From: JASLMY01 sp965226475
Lineage (GTDB): Bacteria > Pseudomonadota > Alphaproteobacteria > GCA-2731375
DNA: 64,000 nt
Direction: 5' to 3'
Assembly: GCA_965226475.1 (NCBI GenBank)
Contig: CBDDDJ010000004.1
Span: 1,178,001 to 1,242,000 of the forward strand
Below, piece after piece: positions 40,671 through 49,505 of this stretch. The translations under genes were made by a program, and so were the position numbers. The stretch's first letter is position 1. Each line of letters opens with the position of its first letter. The notes below the pieces were generated by a model that ran no database searches, was not told where the DNA came from, and worked only from the letters and a program-made list of their open reading frames with translations.

Positions 40671-41375
40671 ATGAGCGACACGGACGCGGAACTCGACCGG
40701 CTGCATGATCTTCTGAACGCTATACCCGCCGAACGGGACGGCATGACGATCGCGGCGCTGGACGGCTATGTCGCCGCCCTGATCGTCTGCCCGGACATGA
40801 TCCTGCCCTCCGAATGGCTGCCGGAGGTCTGGGGCGGAGAATACGAGTTCGCGGATGTCGCCGAGGCCGAGGCGACGATCGCCGCGGTGATGGAGCATTA
40901 CAACCGGATCGCCCGGGAGCTGGCGGAACATCCGGAGGATTACGCACCGGTCCTGGAAATCGACCCCAACGGCGGCGAAACCTTGTGGGAACCGTGGATC
41001 GACGGCTTCGAACGGGCCATGCGGTTGCGTCCGGATGCGTGGGAGGAGATCGCGCTGAGCGACGACGAGGAGGCGTCGGCGTCGATCAGCATGATCGTCG
41101 CCCTGAACGATTTCTATTACGGCCGGTCGGAGTTGACGGAAGAGGCCGAGGACGAACTCGACCGGATGGCGCCGGGGCTGATCCCGGAATTCGTGCGCAA
41201 TCTGAACGCCTGGACCAAATCCCGGCAAATCGGGAAACGCGGAAGTAGTGTTGCCCAGCCCCATGTCCGGTTCGGTCGAGAGGAGCCGACGGCATTCGGT
41301 CGCAAGGTGGGCCGCAACGAACCCTGTCCATGCGGTTCCGGCCGGAAGTACAAGCGCTGCTGCGGCGCGCACTGA
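40671..41375 (+). CDS. UPF0149/YecA-family protein with SEC-C zinc motif
   Basis: The 234-residue protein has an N-terminal UPF0149 domain (TIAALDGYVAALIVCPDMILPSEWLPEVWGG, key part LDGYVAALIVCPD...EWLPEVWG) and ends with the zinc-binding SEC-C motif GRNEPCPCGSGRKYKRCCG (CxCx8CC). SEC-C motifs occur at the end of SecA and in many proteins of protein quality control, binding zinc and possibly ribosomes. The function is unknown. The start ATG 40671 lacks a strong ribosome site. It is a single gene between the topB fragment and the HU-like gene. Confidence 0.85.
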   Translation: MSDTDAELDRLHDLLNAIPAERDGMTIAALDGYVAALIVCPDMILPSEWLPEVWGGEYEFADVAEAEATIAAVMEHYNRIARELAEHPEDYAPVLEIDPNGGETLWEPWIDGFERAMRLRPDAWEEIALSDDEEASASISMIVALNDFYYGRSELTEEAEDELDRMAPGLIPEFVRNLNAWTKSRQIGKRGSSVAQPHVRFGREEPTAFGRKVGRNEPCPCGSGRKYKRCCGAH

Positions 41376-41519
41376 CCGGTCATTGGCAATGAAGGGACAG
41401 TTGACTTCGGTCGGCGGGCAGCGAGGCCGACGACAATTCGTGGTAATTGGCTGCAAGAACCGGGCCATGCACCGGCCGTGAATAGCAGGGCGGTACCACG
41501 GCGTCGGGGAGGAGAATAG

Positions 41520-41789
41520 ATGAACAAGGCGGAAATGGCCGATCGTCTGGCCGCCCGGACCGTCCTGAACAAGGCGGCCGCAAGGGACGTGGTCGACAGC
41601 ATCTTCGCGGTGATCGGCGAGGCCCTGGCAAATGGAGAGGAGGTCCGGATCGCGGGCTTCGGAACATTCACCGCCAGGACTCGGCCGGCCCGTACCGGCC
41701 GCAACCCCAAGACCGGCGAGGTGATTTCGATATCGGCTTCGCCACAGGCAGACGACGCCCGCCGAGTCGCCGGAATCAACAGGTTGTGA
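41520..41789 (+). CDS. HU/IHF-family DNA-binding protein
   Basis: The 89-residue protein is a histone-like DNA-bending protein. ATG 41520 follows GGGGAGGAG. It has the HU fold markers MNKAEMADRLAARTVLNKAAARDVVDSIF (key part MNKAEMADRLAA), VRIAGFGTFTARTRPARTGRNPKTGE, the arm with the conserved RNPxTG. The C-terminal end (SASPQADDARRVAGINRL) differs from the usual PAFKxGKxLKxAV, so it may be a divergent or accessory HU rather than the housekeeping one. Confidence 0.88.
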   Translation: MNKAEMADRLAARTVLNKAAARDVVDSIFAVIGEALANGEEVRIAGFGTFTARTRPARTGRNPKTGEVISISASPQADDARRVAGINRL

Positions 41790-42324
41790 GGGTCGGCCGA
41801 ATTCAAGTCGCCGGCAGGCCTACTGTACGGCGCCCTCGAAACCGACCGGTTGCGGGACTGTCTGGAGTTTGAAGCTGCAGGGTGGCCGCGGCGGGCCGGT
41901 CTCACTCGCCTATGGGGCAGCTTCACGGAAGTACCGAACTTTGGGATGCGATTCGAGAATAGCGGGAGATGTCGGCGCCTGGCGCGACATGTCCCGTCAG
42001 GATTTAGATCGAATCCGGTGACTGTATGATGACGGAACGATACTGGAGACAAAGAAATTCAATAATAATAGTGACCTAGAAGAATTCGATGCACAAGAAT
42101 ACCTCAGGTCGTGAATTCGTACCCCCTCGATCCCGGCCTGCTTCCGCACCCCCCGGTGGGCCGCCGAGGGTGTCTTCTTGAGGGGCGGGCGGGAGCTACG
42201 TCAGAGATGCGCCCGCAAGCGCTGGAGTTTGATTGAATTCGCTTGCGTTTCGCTTACGGGAAAAATGAAAGCCTATAAATTATCAATTAAATCAATGGTA
42301 TAAAATCATACATCACGAACCCGG
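41790..42324. other. Intergenic region without a recognised gene
   Basis: Two AT-rich patches (42030-42110 and 42265-42315) lie in otherwise GC-rich sequence. I see no supported gene on either strand. Confidence 0.5.
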
Positions 42325-42398
42325 TCATCTCACGCGGCAGGTCCGCGTCCCGGGGTCTTCTCCACGAACGTGCGCAGGCTCATCATATCTTCGGTCAT
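42325..42398 (-). pseudogene. IS256-family transposase start fragment
   Basis: Reverse-strand ATG 42398 begins MTEDMMSLRTFVEKTP, followed one frame over by DADLPREMTGFV, which matches the N-terminus of IS256-type transposases (EKTPDADLLREM). The rest is absent. A hairpin with arms GGTCATCGG/CCGATGACC lies just upstream (42394-42464) and may be part of the element end. Confidence 0.6.
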
Positions 42399-42507
42399 CG
42401 GTGTTCTCTCCGGTCAAAGGTTGGTCTCGCAACCAGACCCTACCGGAGGCCGCCGATGACCAACCCGCCCCCCAGCTACACCACCTCGTGGGACACGACC
42501 GGGCAAA

Positions 42508-43146
42508 TCACCTTGCCGATTTGTTCCGGGGTGGCTTCGCCCTCGTGGTGGCCGGTATAGAATTGTGGCCAGCCTCGGGGAATGCCTCCCACCAATCCGG
42601 CCAGCGGACCCTCGTCGGGGTTCGGGTTGCCATCAGAACCTGTCGCTGCTCCGGCAACGCCAGGCGCCGGTCTCCGAGGCGGTCAAGCGCCATCTCGACG
42701 ACCCACGGCTCCAGCGTCATCCGGGCGGGGTCGCGATCACGGTCGAGGTTCCTGGCCATGCGCAGTGGCCCGAGGGCGGTGTTGACACTTCCGGGACTGA
42801 GGAAGGATGAGGGACTGTGGAAGGTTATGACGAGCTTCCGGCGGTCTTGAGCCGAGAATTCCCCGCACTTGGTGCGGGCGTCTCCGATCGCGGCCGCAGC
42901 TTGCCGGAGGGCGGCATTATCGCCATCGAGCCCCTGTTTGGTGAGATACAGAGCAAAGGCCTCGGCAGCTGTGATACGCCTCTCGATGCCGTCCTCGCGA
43001 ACGGTCACCATCTGCCCGAGAACCGCTTCGTAGGGCGGCTCTTTCTTGCGCCCGGGCGGGCGGCCCTTGGGGTTGCCGCTCCGCCCCTTTCTAAACCGCG
43101 TATTCCTCGGTGGTTTACCGTACCCGATTTCGTCCCCGGTGCTCAT
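42508..43146 (-). CDS. DUF5681-domain protein (second of two)
   Basis: ATG 43146 overlaps the stop of the preceding gene by ATGA. The product of 212 residues starts MSTGDEIGYGKPPRNTRFRKG with the DUF5681 signature (GKPPRNTRFRKGRSGNPKGRP, key part FRKGRSGNPKGRP). DUF5681 proteins are small basic proteins frequently encoded next to phage-type methyltransferases and terminases, with unknown function, possibly small-terminase-like DNA binding. It is the last gene of a three-gene reverse operon. Confidence 0.75.
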   Translation of the reverse strand: MSTGDEIGYGKPPRNTRFRKGRSGNPKGRPPGRKKEPPYEAVLGQMVTVREDGIERRITAAEAFALYLTKQGLDGDNAALRQAAAAIGDARTKCGEFSAQDRRKLVITFHSPSSFLSPGSVNTALGPLRMARNLDRDRDPARMTLEPWVVEMALDRLGDRRLALPEQRQVLMATRTPTRVRWPDWWEAFPEAGHNSIPATTRAKPPRNKSAR

Positions 43147-43712
43147 TCGGCGGTCCCGCCTGGCCAACGCAAGATCGCTGCATCACGTGTACACCGCTGG
43201 ATCTCCTCGATCTCTCGCTCCGTGAGCTTGCTGCCGCCACGGCGTCGCCCGAGCGCGGCCTGCACGGACCAGGGCTCGAGCAGAAGCTGTTCGCGATCCG
43301 CTCCCAAATCCTCGTGGGCAGGGTGGCGGGTCGCTATCCCGAGTACTAGCAGCGCCTCATCGGCATCGGCCCGGGGGTACACGAACTTGCCATCATTCCG
43401 CGGCGCCGGTTTTTTGGCCTTGCGGGCGACGAGATGGGCATCCCGCTTCTTGATCATCTTCAGAACTTCGCGCTGGGCCGAGCGATTGCCAGCGATCGCG
43501 TTTTGATATGTCTTGTGCCAAAGCGCCTCCTCGATCGTGACCTCGCGGGACTTGCCGTTCTGGTCGATCGTCAATTTCTTGTCGACGACCACACCGAAAG
43601 CGGAAGTCGAGTCCGCGGGGCGCTCCTTCCTGGGTCTGCCGTGGGGATTGCCGCTCACTCCTTTCCTGAAGCGCGTGCTCTTCGGCGGGTGCCCTGGTCC
43701 GACCTTGCTCAT
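43143..43712 (-). CDS. DUF5681-domain protein (first of two)
   Basis: ATG 43712 overlaps the methyltransferase stop by ATGA. The 189 residues begin MSKVGPGHPPKSTRFRKGVSG with the DUF5681 motif (FRKGVSGNPHGRPRK), followed by a helical middle (VTIEEALWHKTYQNAIAGN). It is homologous to, but distinct from, the next gene, so the pair arose by an old duplication. The conserved spacing with the ParB-methyltransferase gene is seen in many alphaproteobacterial prophages. Confidence 0.78.
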   Translation of the reverse strand: MSKVGPGHPPKSTRFRKGVSGNPHGRPRKERPADSTSAFGVVVDKKLTIDQNGKSREVTIEEALWHKTYQNAIAGNRSAQREVLKMIKKRDAHLVARKAKKPAPRNDGKFVYPRADADEALLVLGIATRHPAHEDLGADREQLLLEPWSVQAALGRRRGGSKLTEREIEEIQRCTRDAAILRWPGGTAE

Positions 43713-44980
43713 GCCGCGGCCTTCCTGTCGAGCTCGGCCTTCCTGCCGGTCATGGCCTCCCACCGATCGATCGCCACGTCCACATAAGCCGGATCGATCT
43801 CCACGCCGCGGAAACGCCGACCGGTTCGCTCCGATGCGACGAGTGTGGTGCCTGATCCAGAGAAGACATCCAAGACGAGATCGCCGCGCCTGGTCACATC
43901 CTGGATCGCATCGGCGACAAGTGCTGTCGGCTTGACCGTCGGATGGAGTTTGAGATCTTCGCGCCGGCTTCCGGCCACGGTGTTGACGGAAGCGTAGTCC
44001 CAGACGTTGGTGCGATTGCGGCCGTGCTTGCCAAGCTCGACCGCATTGAAGTGGGGTGCCCGGCCAACCCGGTAGACGAAGATCAGTTCATGCTTTGAGC
44101 GGTAGAGCGAGCCCATCCCGGCATTGGACTTGTTCCAGATGCACAGATTGAGCAGGTCGCCGTAGACGTCCCGGCCGATGCCGGAGAGGTCATCCATATG
44201 GCGCCAATCCATGCAGATGAAGTGAACGGCGCCGTCACGGGACGCGGCGACGCAAGCGCCCAAGGCGTCTCCGAGGAACGTTCGGAACTCATCGCGGCTC
44301 ATCTCGCCGGAGGCCATCGCGAACTCGCGGTGGCGCCCGCGCGTGTTGGCATGCCCGCCGATCGCGACATTGTAGGGCGGATCGAGAAAGGCTGCGTCGA
44401 TCTTCACGTCTTTCCCGATAACGCGCCGCAGGAACGCGCCGTCGCGACCATCACCACATCCAAGGCGATGGTCGCCGAGGATCCAGATATCATCCGGCCG
44501 GGTTCGCGGCGTCGATTTTATCTCCGGGAGATGATCGTCGTCCGGATCGTTCGCACCCGAAAGGGCGATATCGATCTCCCCCACCGAGAAGCCCGTGAGG
44601 CCGAGATCGAGGTCCATGTCGGCGAGATCGCCGAACTCCAGCTTCAGGAGATCGAGATCCCAGGACGCACCGAGCGCGATCTTGTTGTCGGCCAGTCTCA
44701 ACGCGCGCTTCTGCCCATCGGTCAATCCCCCGAGCACAATGGTCGGAACCTCCGCGAGACCCGCTTCTTTTGCGGCGCGCAACCGCCCGTGCCCCGCGAT
44801 GATGACGCCCTGTTCATCGATCAGGATCGGGTTGGTGAAGCCGAACTCCTTGATCGAGGCCTTGATTTGCTCGAGCTGCCGCTTGGGATGCGTTCGTGCA
44901 TTACGCGGATCGGGCTTGAGGCTGCCGACCGTCCGATATTCGACCGCGAGAGCATCGGAACTTGCCGCACTGTCCGTCAT
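43709..44980 (-). CDS. ParB-domain DNA methyltransferase (N6-adenine/N4-cytosine type)
   Basis: The start is ATG 44980 with GGGGG upstream; ATG 45022 is an alternative. The 423-residue protein joins an N-terminal ParB/Srx domain (LKPDPRNARTHPKRQLEQI, PILIDEQGVIIAGHGRLRAA) to an amino-methyltransferase domain with motif IV AAFLDPPYNVAIG and motif I LVLDVFSGSGTTLVASE. It would methylate DNA at an unknown site, protecting phage DNA or regulating it. It heads an operon with two DUF5681 genes linked by ATGA overlaps. No restriction enzyme gene is nearby. Confidence 0.9.
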   Translation of the reverse strand: MTDSAASSDALAVEYRTVGSLKPDPRNARTHPKRQLEQIKASIKEFGFTNPILIDEQGVIIAGHGRLRAAKEAGLAEVPTIVLGGLTDGQKRALRLADNKIALGASWDLDLLKLEFGDLADMDLDLGLTGFSVGEIDIALSGANDPDDDHLPEIKSTPRTRPDDIWILGDHRLGCGDGRDGAFLRRVIGKDVKIDAAFLDPPYNVAIGGHANTRGRHREFAMASGEMSRDEFRTFLGDALGACVAASRDGAVHFICMDWRHMDDLSGIGRDVYGDLLNLCIWNKSNAGMGSLYRSKHELIFVYRVGRAPHFNAVELGKHGRNRTNVWDYASVNTVAGSRREDLKLHPTVKPTALVADAIQDVTRRGDLVLDVFSGSGTTLVASERTGRRFRGVEIDPAYVDVAIDRWEAMTGRKAELDRKAAA

Positions 44981-45338
44981 GAACCCCCGCAGATTTTCTG
45001 CCCGCTCATCCGGGGCATTCATCCGGCGATGAGCCAGCGGGGCCGGGCTGGGCCGGCGCCGAGTGCCATTGCTCTCCGGTACCACATGCTTTCTCGCTTA
45101 CACCACCATGCCCCCTCGCTATAGAACATAGATAGAACATTTCATCAGAATCGCAAGACCATCAACGATGAGCCGGCGAGGCTGCGGGCGCATACCCCAT
45201 TGCCCGCGATAGCCACAATACCGTGCGAAAGCACTGGACTTGCCGGCGCAAAGGAGCGTCAGTGCGACGACGCCCGGCCACCCCGGGCTTGCCCCGGTAG
45301 CGGCGCCGATCTGCGCCGCAATATCCGAGGAGAACACC

Positions 45339-45635
45339 ATGGCCATCAAATCATTGAGGAAAAAGTCGGGATCGCGCGCCGCGAAGGCCACCAACCGCAA
45401 GAACTCAAAGAAGACAGACCCGAAGCAGCCGGGGATCACGAAGCTCGCGCTTCTCGTCGCCCATCTCAGTGCCCCGGGCGGCGCGACCATCGCCGAACTC
45501 TGTAAGGCAACGGGCTGGCAGCCCCATTCGGTTCGAGGCGGGCTCGCCGGCGCACTGCGACGCAAGGGCCACGTCATCCGGTCCGAGAAAGAAGGGGGCC
45601 AGCGGCGCTACCGCATCGAGGAACCGGTGACATGA
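45339..45635 (+). CDS. DUF3489-domain protein
   Basis: ATG 45339 follows CGAGGAG. The 98-residue protein has a basic N-terminus and the DUF3489 winged-helix-like core (TKLALLVAHLSAPGGATIAELCKATGWQPHSVRGGLAGALRRKG, key part ATIAELCKATGWQPHSVRG). DUF3489 proteins are found directly ahead of DUF2924 and serine recombinase genes and are presumed DNA-binding regulators or accessory factors. The stop overlaps the next start by ATGA. Confidence 0.85.
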   Translation: MAIKSLRKKSGSRAAKATNRKNSKKTDPKQPGITKLALLVAHLSAPGGATIAELCKATGWQPHSVRGGLAGALRRKGHVIRSEKEGGQRRYRIEEPVT

Positions 45636-46045
45636 CCGGCGAGGCGCCGCTTGCGGACGAGATCGAAACGCTCATGCCCCTTCGTCTCGAAGGGCTTCGA
45701 GAAGTTTGGCGCATCCGTTACGGTGCCCCGCCGAAGCTGCGCTCGGCCGAGCTGTTGCGTTATTGTCTGGCCTGGCGGTTGCAGGCAGAGGCTCTCGGCG
45801 GTCTCGATCGTGACACACGGCGCCAGCTCAAGCGCCGCCAGCGGGTCCAGGCAGAAGGTCTTGAGCTCGGGATCGGGACCACGCTGCGGCGTGAATGGCA
45901 AGGGCGGATAGTCCAGGTCACGGTCGAAGAAGACGGGTTTCGCCACGGGGGCCAACTCTTCAAGAGCCTCTCCGCGGCAGCGACCGCGATCGCCGGCACG
46001 CGCTGGAATGGCCCGCGTTTCTTCGGTCTCCGATCCGACAAATGA
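45632..46045 (+). CDS. DUF2924-domain protein
   Basis: The 137-residue protein carries the DUF2924 features LREVWRIRYGAPPKLRSAELLRYCLAWRLQ (key part WRIRYGAPPKLRSAELL) and LFKSLSAAATAIAGTRWNGPRFFGL near the C-terminus. Proteins of this type accompany large serine recombinases in mobile islands and probably assist recombination or regulation. It overlaps both neighbours by ATGA, giving a tight three-gene operon. Confidence 0.88.
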   Translation: MTGEAPLADEIETLMPLRLEGLREVWRIRYGAPPKLRSAELLRYCLAWRLQAEALGGLDRDTRRQLKRRQRVQAEGLELGIGTTLRREWQGRIVQVTVEEDGFRHGGQLFKSLSAAATAIAGTRWNGPRFFGLRSDK

Positions 46046-47657
46046 GCCGGCCCCGTCTCCACTGTGCCCTTTACACGAGGAAGAGCACCGAGGAAGGCCT
46101 CGAGCAGGCGTTCAACTCCCTCGATGCGCAGCGCGAAGCCTGCGCGGCGTATGTGAAGAGCCAGGCCGGCGAAGGTTGGAGAGCGGTCCCGACCCGCTAC
46201 GACGATGGCGGCTTCTCCGGCGCATCCATGGAGCGCCCGGCGCTCAAGCGGCTTCTCTGCGACATCGAAGCCGGCAAGGTCGACGTAATTGTCGTCTACA
46301 AGATCGACCGCCTGACCCGGTCCTTGGCCGACTTCGCACGCATGATCGAGATCTTCGATCGTCGTCGGGTCAGCTTCGTCAGCGTCACCCAGGCCTTCAA
46401 CACCACGACCAGCATGGGCCGCCTGACACTGAACGTGCTGTTGTCCTTCGCCCAGTTCGAGCGCGAGGTGACGGGCGAGCGCATCCGCGACAAGATTGCA
46501 GCCTCCAAGGCCAAGGGCATGTGGATGGGCGGCATTGTGCCGCTTGGCTACGACCCGCCTGAGAATGGCGCGCGCGCCCTGGTGGTCAACCAGGAGGAAG
46601 CCGAGATCGTGCGCACCATCTTCGGAGCCTATGTCGATCTCGGCTCCGTGCACGCGCTGCGGCGATGGCTTGGGGACCGGGGCATCCGTTCGAAGCGGCG
46701 CGTGACGCGGGCGGGTCGACTATCCGGCGGCCGGCCGTTCAGCCGCGGCGCGCTCTTTCACCTGCTGCGGAACAGGATCTATCGCGGCATGATCGTCCAC
46801 AAGGGGAGGGCGCATCCGGGCCGGCACCAGGCCATCATCGATGCCGGTCTCTTCGAGGCCGTCCAAGCGCGCCTCGACGCGAACACCCGCCGTCGCGCAT
46901 CGGATCGGAAGCGAGAAGAAAACGCTCTTCTGGCCGGGCGCCTCTTCGATGCGGATGGTCGGCCGATGTCGCCGACCTTCTCCCACGGGAGAGGCGGCAA
47001 GCTCTATCGCTACTACGTCTCGGCGCCGCTTCAGCAAGGTGCAAGGCGCGGTCCATCCGACACAGCCATCCGGCGGATCTCCGCGCCACCGCTCGAAGTC
47101 GCCCTCGCGACCGTGCTGCGTCGCGTGATCCCGGGATGTCCGGATGATCCCATCACGCTTGTCTCCCGCGCCGAACTCCACGATCGGACGCTGCACTGCT
47201 TGCTGCCGATCGACCGGATCGTCGCGATGCGCGAGCGCCTCGAGCCTCACGAACGGGTCGAGCCGGATCCGGTAGATGCGCGTCTCGCCAGGCTGCATCT
47301 GCCCCTTGTCCGGCGTCGTGGCCAGACCTGGGTTCTCAAGGGCCCAAGTGCGGGAAACAGGCCAGACCCTGTTCTGGTCAAGGCGCTCCGCTCCGCACAC
47401 GCCATGCTGCACCACGATGATGCCGGATTGCCCGTGCTCGTCACAGCGCCGGATTGCCCGTGCTCGTCACAGCGCCGGATACGCCCTATCGGCGCCGCCT
47501 CGTCCGTCTGGCCTTTCTGGCGCCGGAGATCCAGAGAGCGATTGTTGAAGGGCGCCAATCCGCAGGCCTGACACTGGCACAGCTCCTCAAGGGCCCAATA
47601 CCGCTCGCCTGGTCGCAGCAAGCCGTCCAAATCGGAATTGCAACATCGCCGGAATAG
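46042..47657 (+). pseudogene. Large serine recombinase, frameshifted by a 26-bp tandem duplication
   Basis: The protein starts MSRPRLHCALYTRKSTEEG (catalytic Ser in TRKSTEEG), followed by DRLTRSLADFARMIEIFD and FNTTTSMGRLTLNVLLSFAQFEREV (key part TTSMGRLTLNVLLSFAQFE), then the recombinase domain and zinc region. Near the C-terminus a 26-bp unit is repeated (47425-47450 and 47451-47476), shifting the frame: the original ending (PVLVTAPDTPYRRRLVRLAFLAPEIQ...) is read in another phase to 47657. The catalytic core is intact, so partial function is possible. It is related to the split recombinase at 23680-27854. Confidence 0.88.
47425..47476 (+). repeat. 26-bp exact tandem duplication
   Basis: The unit GGATTGCCCGTGCTCGTCAC plus AGCGCC occurs twice in a row. 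Twenty-six is not a multiple of three, so the duplication breaks the recombinase frame. Removing one copy restores it. Confidence 0.95.
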
Positions 47658-47707
47658 GGATCGGCAGCCACCCCCGCTCACTCGACTGCGGGCAAGACAG
47701 CCCTGAT

Positions 47708-47905
47708 TATTCCCTGTTCCCTCCATTTATTCCCTGTTCCCTCCATTTATTTCCCTGTTATCAACCATCCGTTTCCCTGTTCCGAAAAAAAACAAGGAGA
47801 GTTTGTAAGGCATTGATATTACGGGTGACTCTCGGCTCATTGGTTGGGAAGCCCGCCGTATTCTCCCTGTTTTGAGGCCGAAATCGCAAAAATTCCCTGT
47901 TTCCG
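47708..47905. repeat. TTCCCTGTT iteron cluster, locus 3
   Basis: The cluster opens with a 20-bp tandem repeat (TATTCCCTGTTCCCTCCATT at 47708-47727 and 47728-47747) and then holds further TTCCCTGTT units near 47751, 47772, 47862 and 47892. AAGGCATTGATATTACG (about 47807) matches locus 2. It lies directly downstream of the recombinase gene and upstream of tRNA-Gln. 47906-48076 has no gene. Confidence 0.7.
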
Positions 47906-48076
47906 CCAAACTCACCCTTGCATCGCGCTCGCGGAGACCGCACGCCGCGAAGCCCGGCAATTGCCGGGAATGCTCCCGGGTTCAGGAGGTCCGAATCCCG
48001 ATTGACCGCGAAACACGCCCTGTTTTCCGTGGGTTGGCCGCTCGATGGCCGGAAGAGACAGCTTCGCCCGGGTGGT

Positions 48077-48151
48077 TGGCTGGGGCGCCAGGATTCGAAC
48101 CTGGGATGGCGGGATCAAAACCCGCTGCCTTAACCTCTTGGCTACGCCCCA
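48077..48151 (-). tRNA. tRNA-Gln (UUG)
   Basis: The reverse strand folds as a tRNA: acceptor TGGGGCG/CGCCCCA, anticodon stem GCGGG/CCCGC with loop TTTTGAT (anticodon TTG), T-arm CCAGG-TTCGAAT-CCTGG, and an encoded CCA end at 48077-48079. Confidence 0.95.
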
Positions 48152-48308
48152 TGCGCGTCGTGGCGCCGCGCGCCACGGGGCCGTTCCTAGAGGACCGGCG
48201 CGGCAAACTCAAGCCGCCCGAGCCATTCGCCAACGCCGCCCGGCGCGTTCGAGGTCCGGCCCCCGGCCGCCCGTGTCGGCGTGCCACGAATTGAAATCCA
48301 GGGAGTAA

Positions 48309-48386
48309 TGGTGGGCGCGCCCAGACTCGAACTGGGGACCTCTACGATGTCAACGTAGCGCTCTAACCAAACTGAGCTACGCGCCC
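48309..48386 (-). tRNA. tRNA-Val (GAC)
   Basis: Acceptor GGGCGCG/CGCGCCC, D-arm GCTCAG, anticodon stem CTACG/CGTAG with loop TTGACAT (anticodon GAC), T-arm CCCAG-TTCGAGT-CTGGG, and an encoded CCA at 48309-48311. It lies 157 bases from tRNA-Gln on the same strand. Confidence 0.95.
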
Positions 48387-48474
48387 CTGCCACGGGTGCG
48401 ATATAGGCGATATGGGCGGGCCCTGGCAAGCCCGGGGCCGGGCGGATCGGGCCGGTTCTCATGAACGAGAACCC

Positions 48475-48560
48475 ATGGCCTTCAAGCGCCATGCGGGCTT
48501 TTCCTCGGCATTGCTCGGGCGCTCGGGCGCGCTCGCCAGACGGCAATGAGTTGAACTCGT
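48475..48560. repeat. REP-like repeat, copy 2
   Basis: The segment TTCAAGCGCCATGCGGGC, followed by TTTTCCTCGGCATTGCTCGG and ending GGCAATGAGTTGAACTC, matches the complementary strand of copy 1 at 4735-4880. It sits between tRNA-Val and the IS5-type transposase gene. Confidence 0.6.
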
Positions 48561-48654
48561 CGCGGTTTGGCCTCAGTGTCTGGCCCGAAAAGAGTTGAGT
48601 GATTTCAATCAGTTGTGATTCACTGTTTGTATTTAGCAACCAGGGAGACACAAC

Positions 48655-49476
48655 ATGTGGACCAAAATCACTCGCCCGAAGTATGAACGCGACCCGCTGC
48701 GCTACGCAAGCGACCTGACGGATGGAGAATGGAAGGTGCTGGAGCCGTTGCTGCCTCGCGCCAAAGCGCTGGGACGGCCTCGGACGACGGCATTGCGCGA
48801 GGTGGTGAACGCGATCCTCTACCTACTGCGTAGCGGCTGTCCATGGCGCATGCTGCCCCGGGACTTCCCGCCACGCTCGACGGTGCAGCGCTACTTTTAT
48901 CTCTGGCGGGACGACGGCACCTGGTCCGAGGTCAACCGGCAACTGCTGGTCGCGGCGCGCGAGGCCGAGGGCCGCGCGGCCGGCCCGTCGGCCGGTATCA
49001 TCGACAGTCAGAGCGTAAAAACCACGGAAAGCGGCGGTATCCGGGGCTTCGACGCCGGAAAGAAAGTCAAGGGCCGCAAGCGTCACATCCTCACCGACAC
49101 CGGCGGCCTGCTGGTCGCGGTCGTGGTCCACGGCGCCGACATCCAGGACCGCGACGGCGCGCCGGCGGTGTTCGCCGCCATCCCCCGCCACTTTCCCCGC
49201 CTGCGCCACGTCTTCGCCGACGGCGCCTATGCCGGGCCCAAGCTCGAGGGCGCACTGAAGCGGATCGGCCGCTGGTCGCTGGAGATCGTCAACCGTCCCG
49301 CGGGCGTGAAGGGCTTCCAACTCCTGCCCCGCCGATGGGTCGTCGAGCGCACGCTCGCCTGGCTCAATCGAAACCGGCGGCTGGCCAAGGACTTCGAGAC
49401 GGCCATCGAGACCGCCGAGGCCTGGATCTTCCTCGCCAGCATCCAACTCCTCACGCGCCGTCTCGCAAGAGCCTGA
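48655..49476 (+). CDS. IS5-family transposase
   Basis: This intact 273-residue transposase has the IS5 DUF4096-type N-terminus (SDLTDGEWKVLEPLLP, YLLRSGCPWRMLPRDFPP), DDE residues in IIDSQSVKTTESGG (first Asp), HVFADGAYAG (second Asp) and VVERTLAWLNRNRRLAKDFE (Glu). The start ATG 48655 follows AGGGAG. Clear terminal repeats were not established. It separates the accessory region from the core-gene segment that begins with cpdR. Confidence 0.92.
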   Translation: MWTKITRPKYERDPLRYASDLTDGEWKVLEPLLPRAKALGRPRTTALREVVNAILYLLRSGCPWRMLPRDFPPRSTVQRYFYLWRDDGTWSEVNRQLLVAAREAEGRAAGPSAGIIDSQSVKTTESGGIRGFDAGKKVKGRKRHILTDTGGLLVAVVVHGADIQDRDGAPAVFAAIPRHFPRLRHVFADGAYAGPKLEGALKRIGRWSLEIVNRPAGVKGFQLLPRRWVVERTLAWLNRNRRLAKDFETAIETAEAWIFLASIQLLTRRLARA

Positions 49477-49505
49477 AAACACTCGATTCATTTCGAGTCG
49501 GACTC

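Noticed and set aside
47708..47905. CRISPR array
   Set aside because: The TTCCCTGTT units are short, irregularly spaced and in both orientations, with no uniform spacers.
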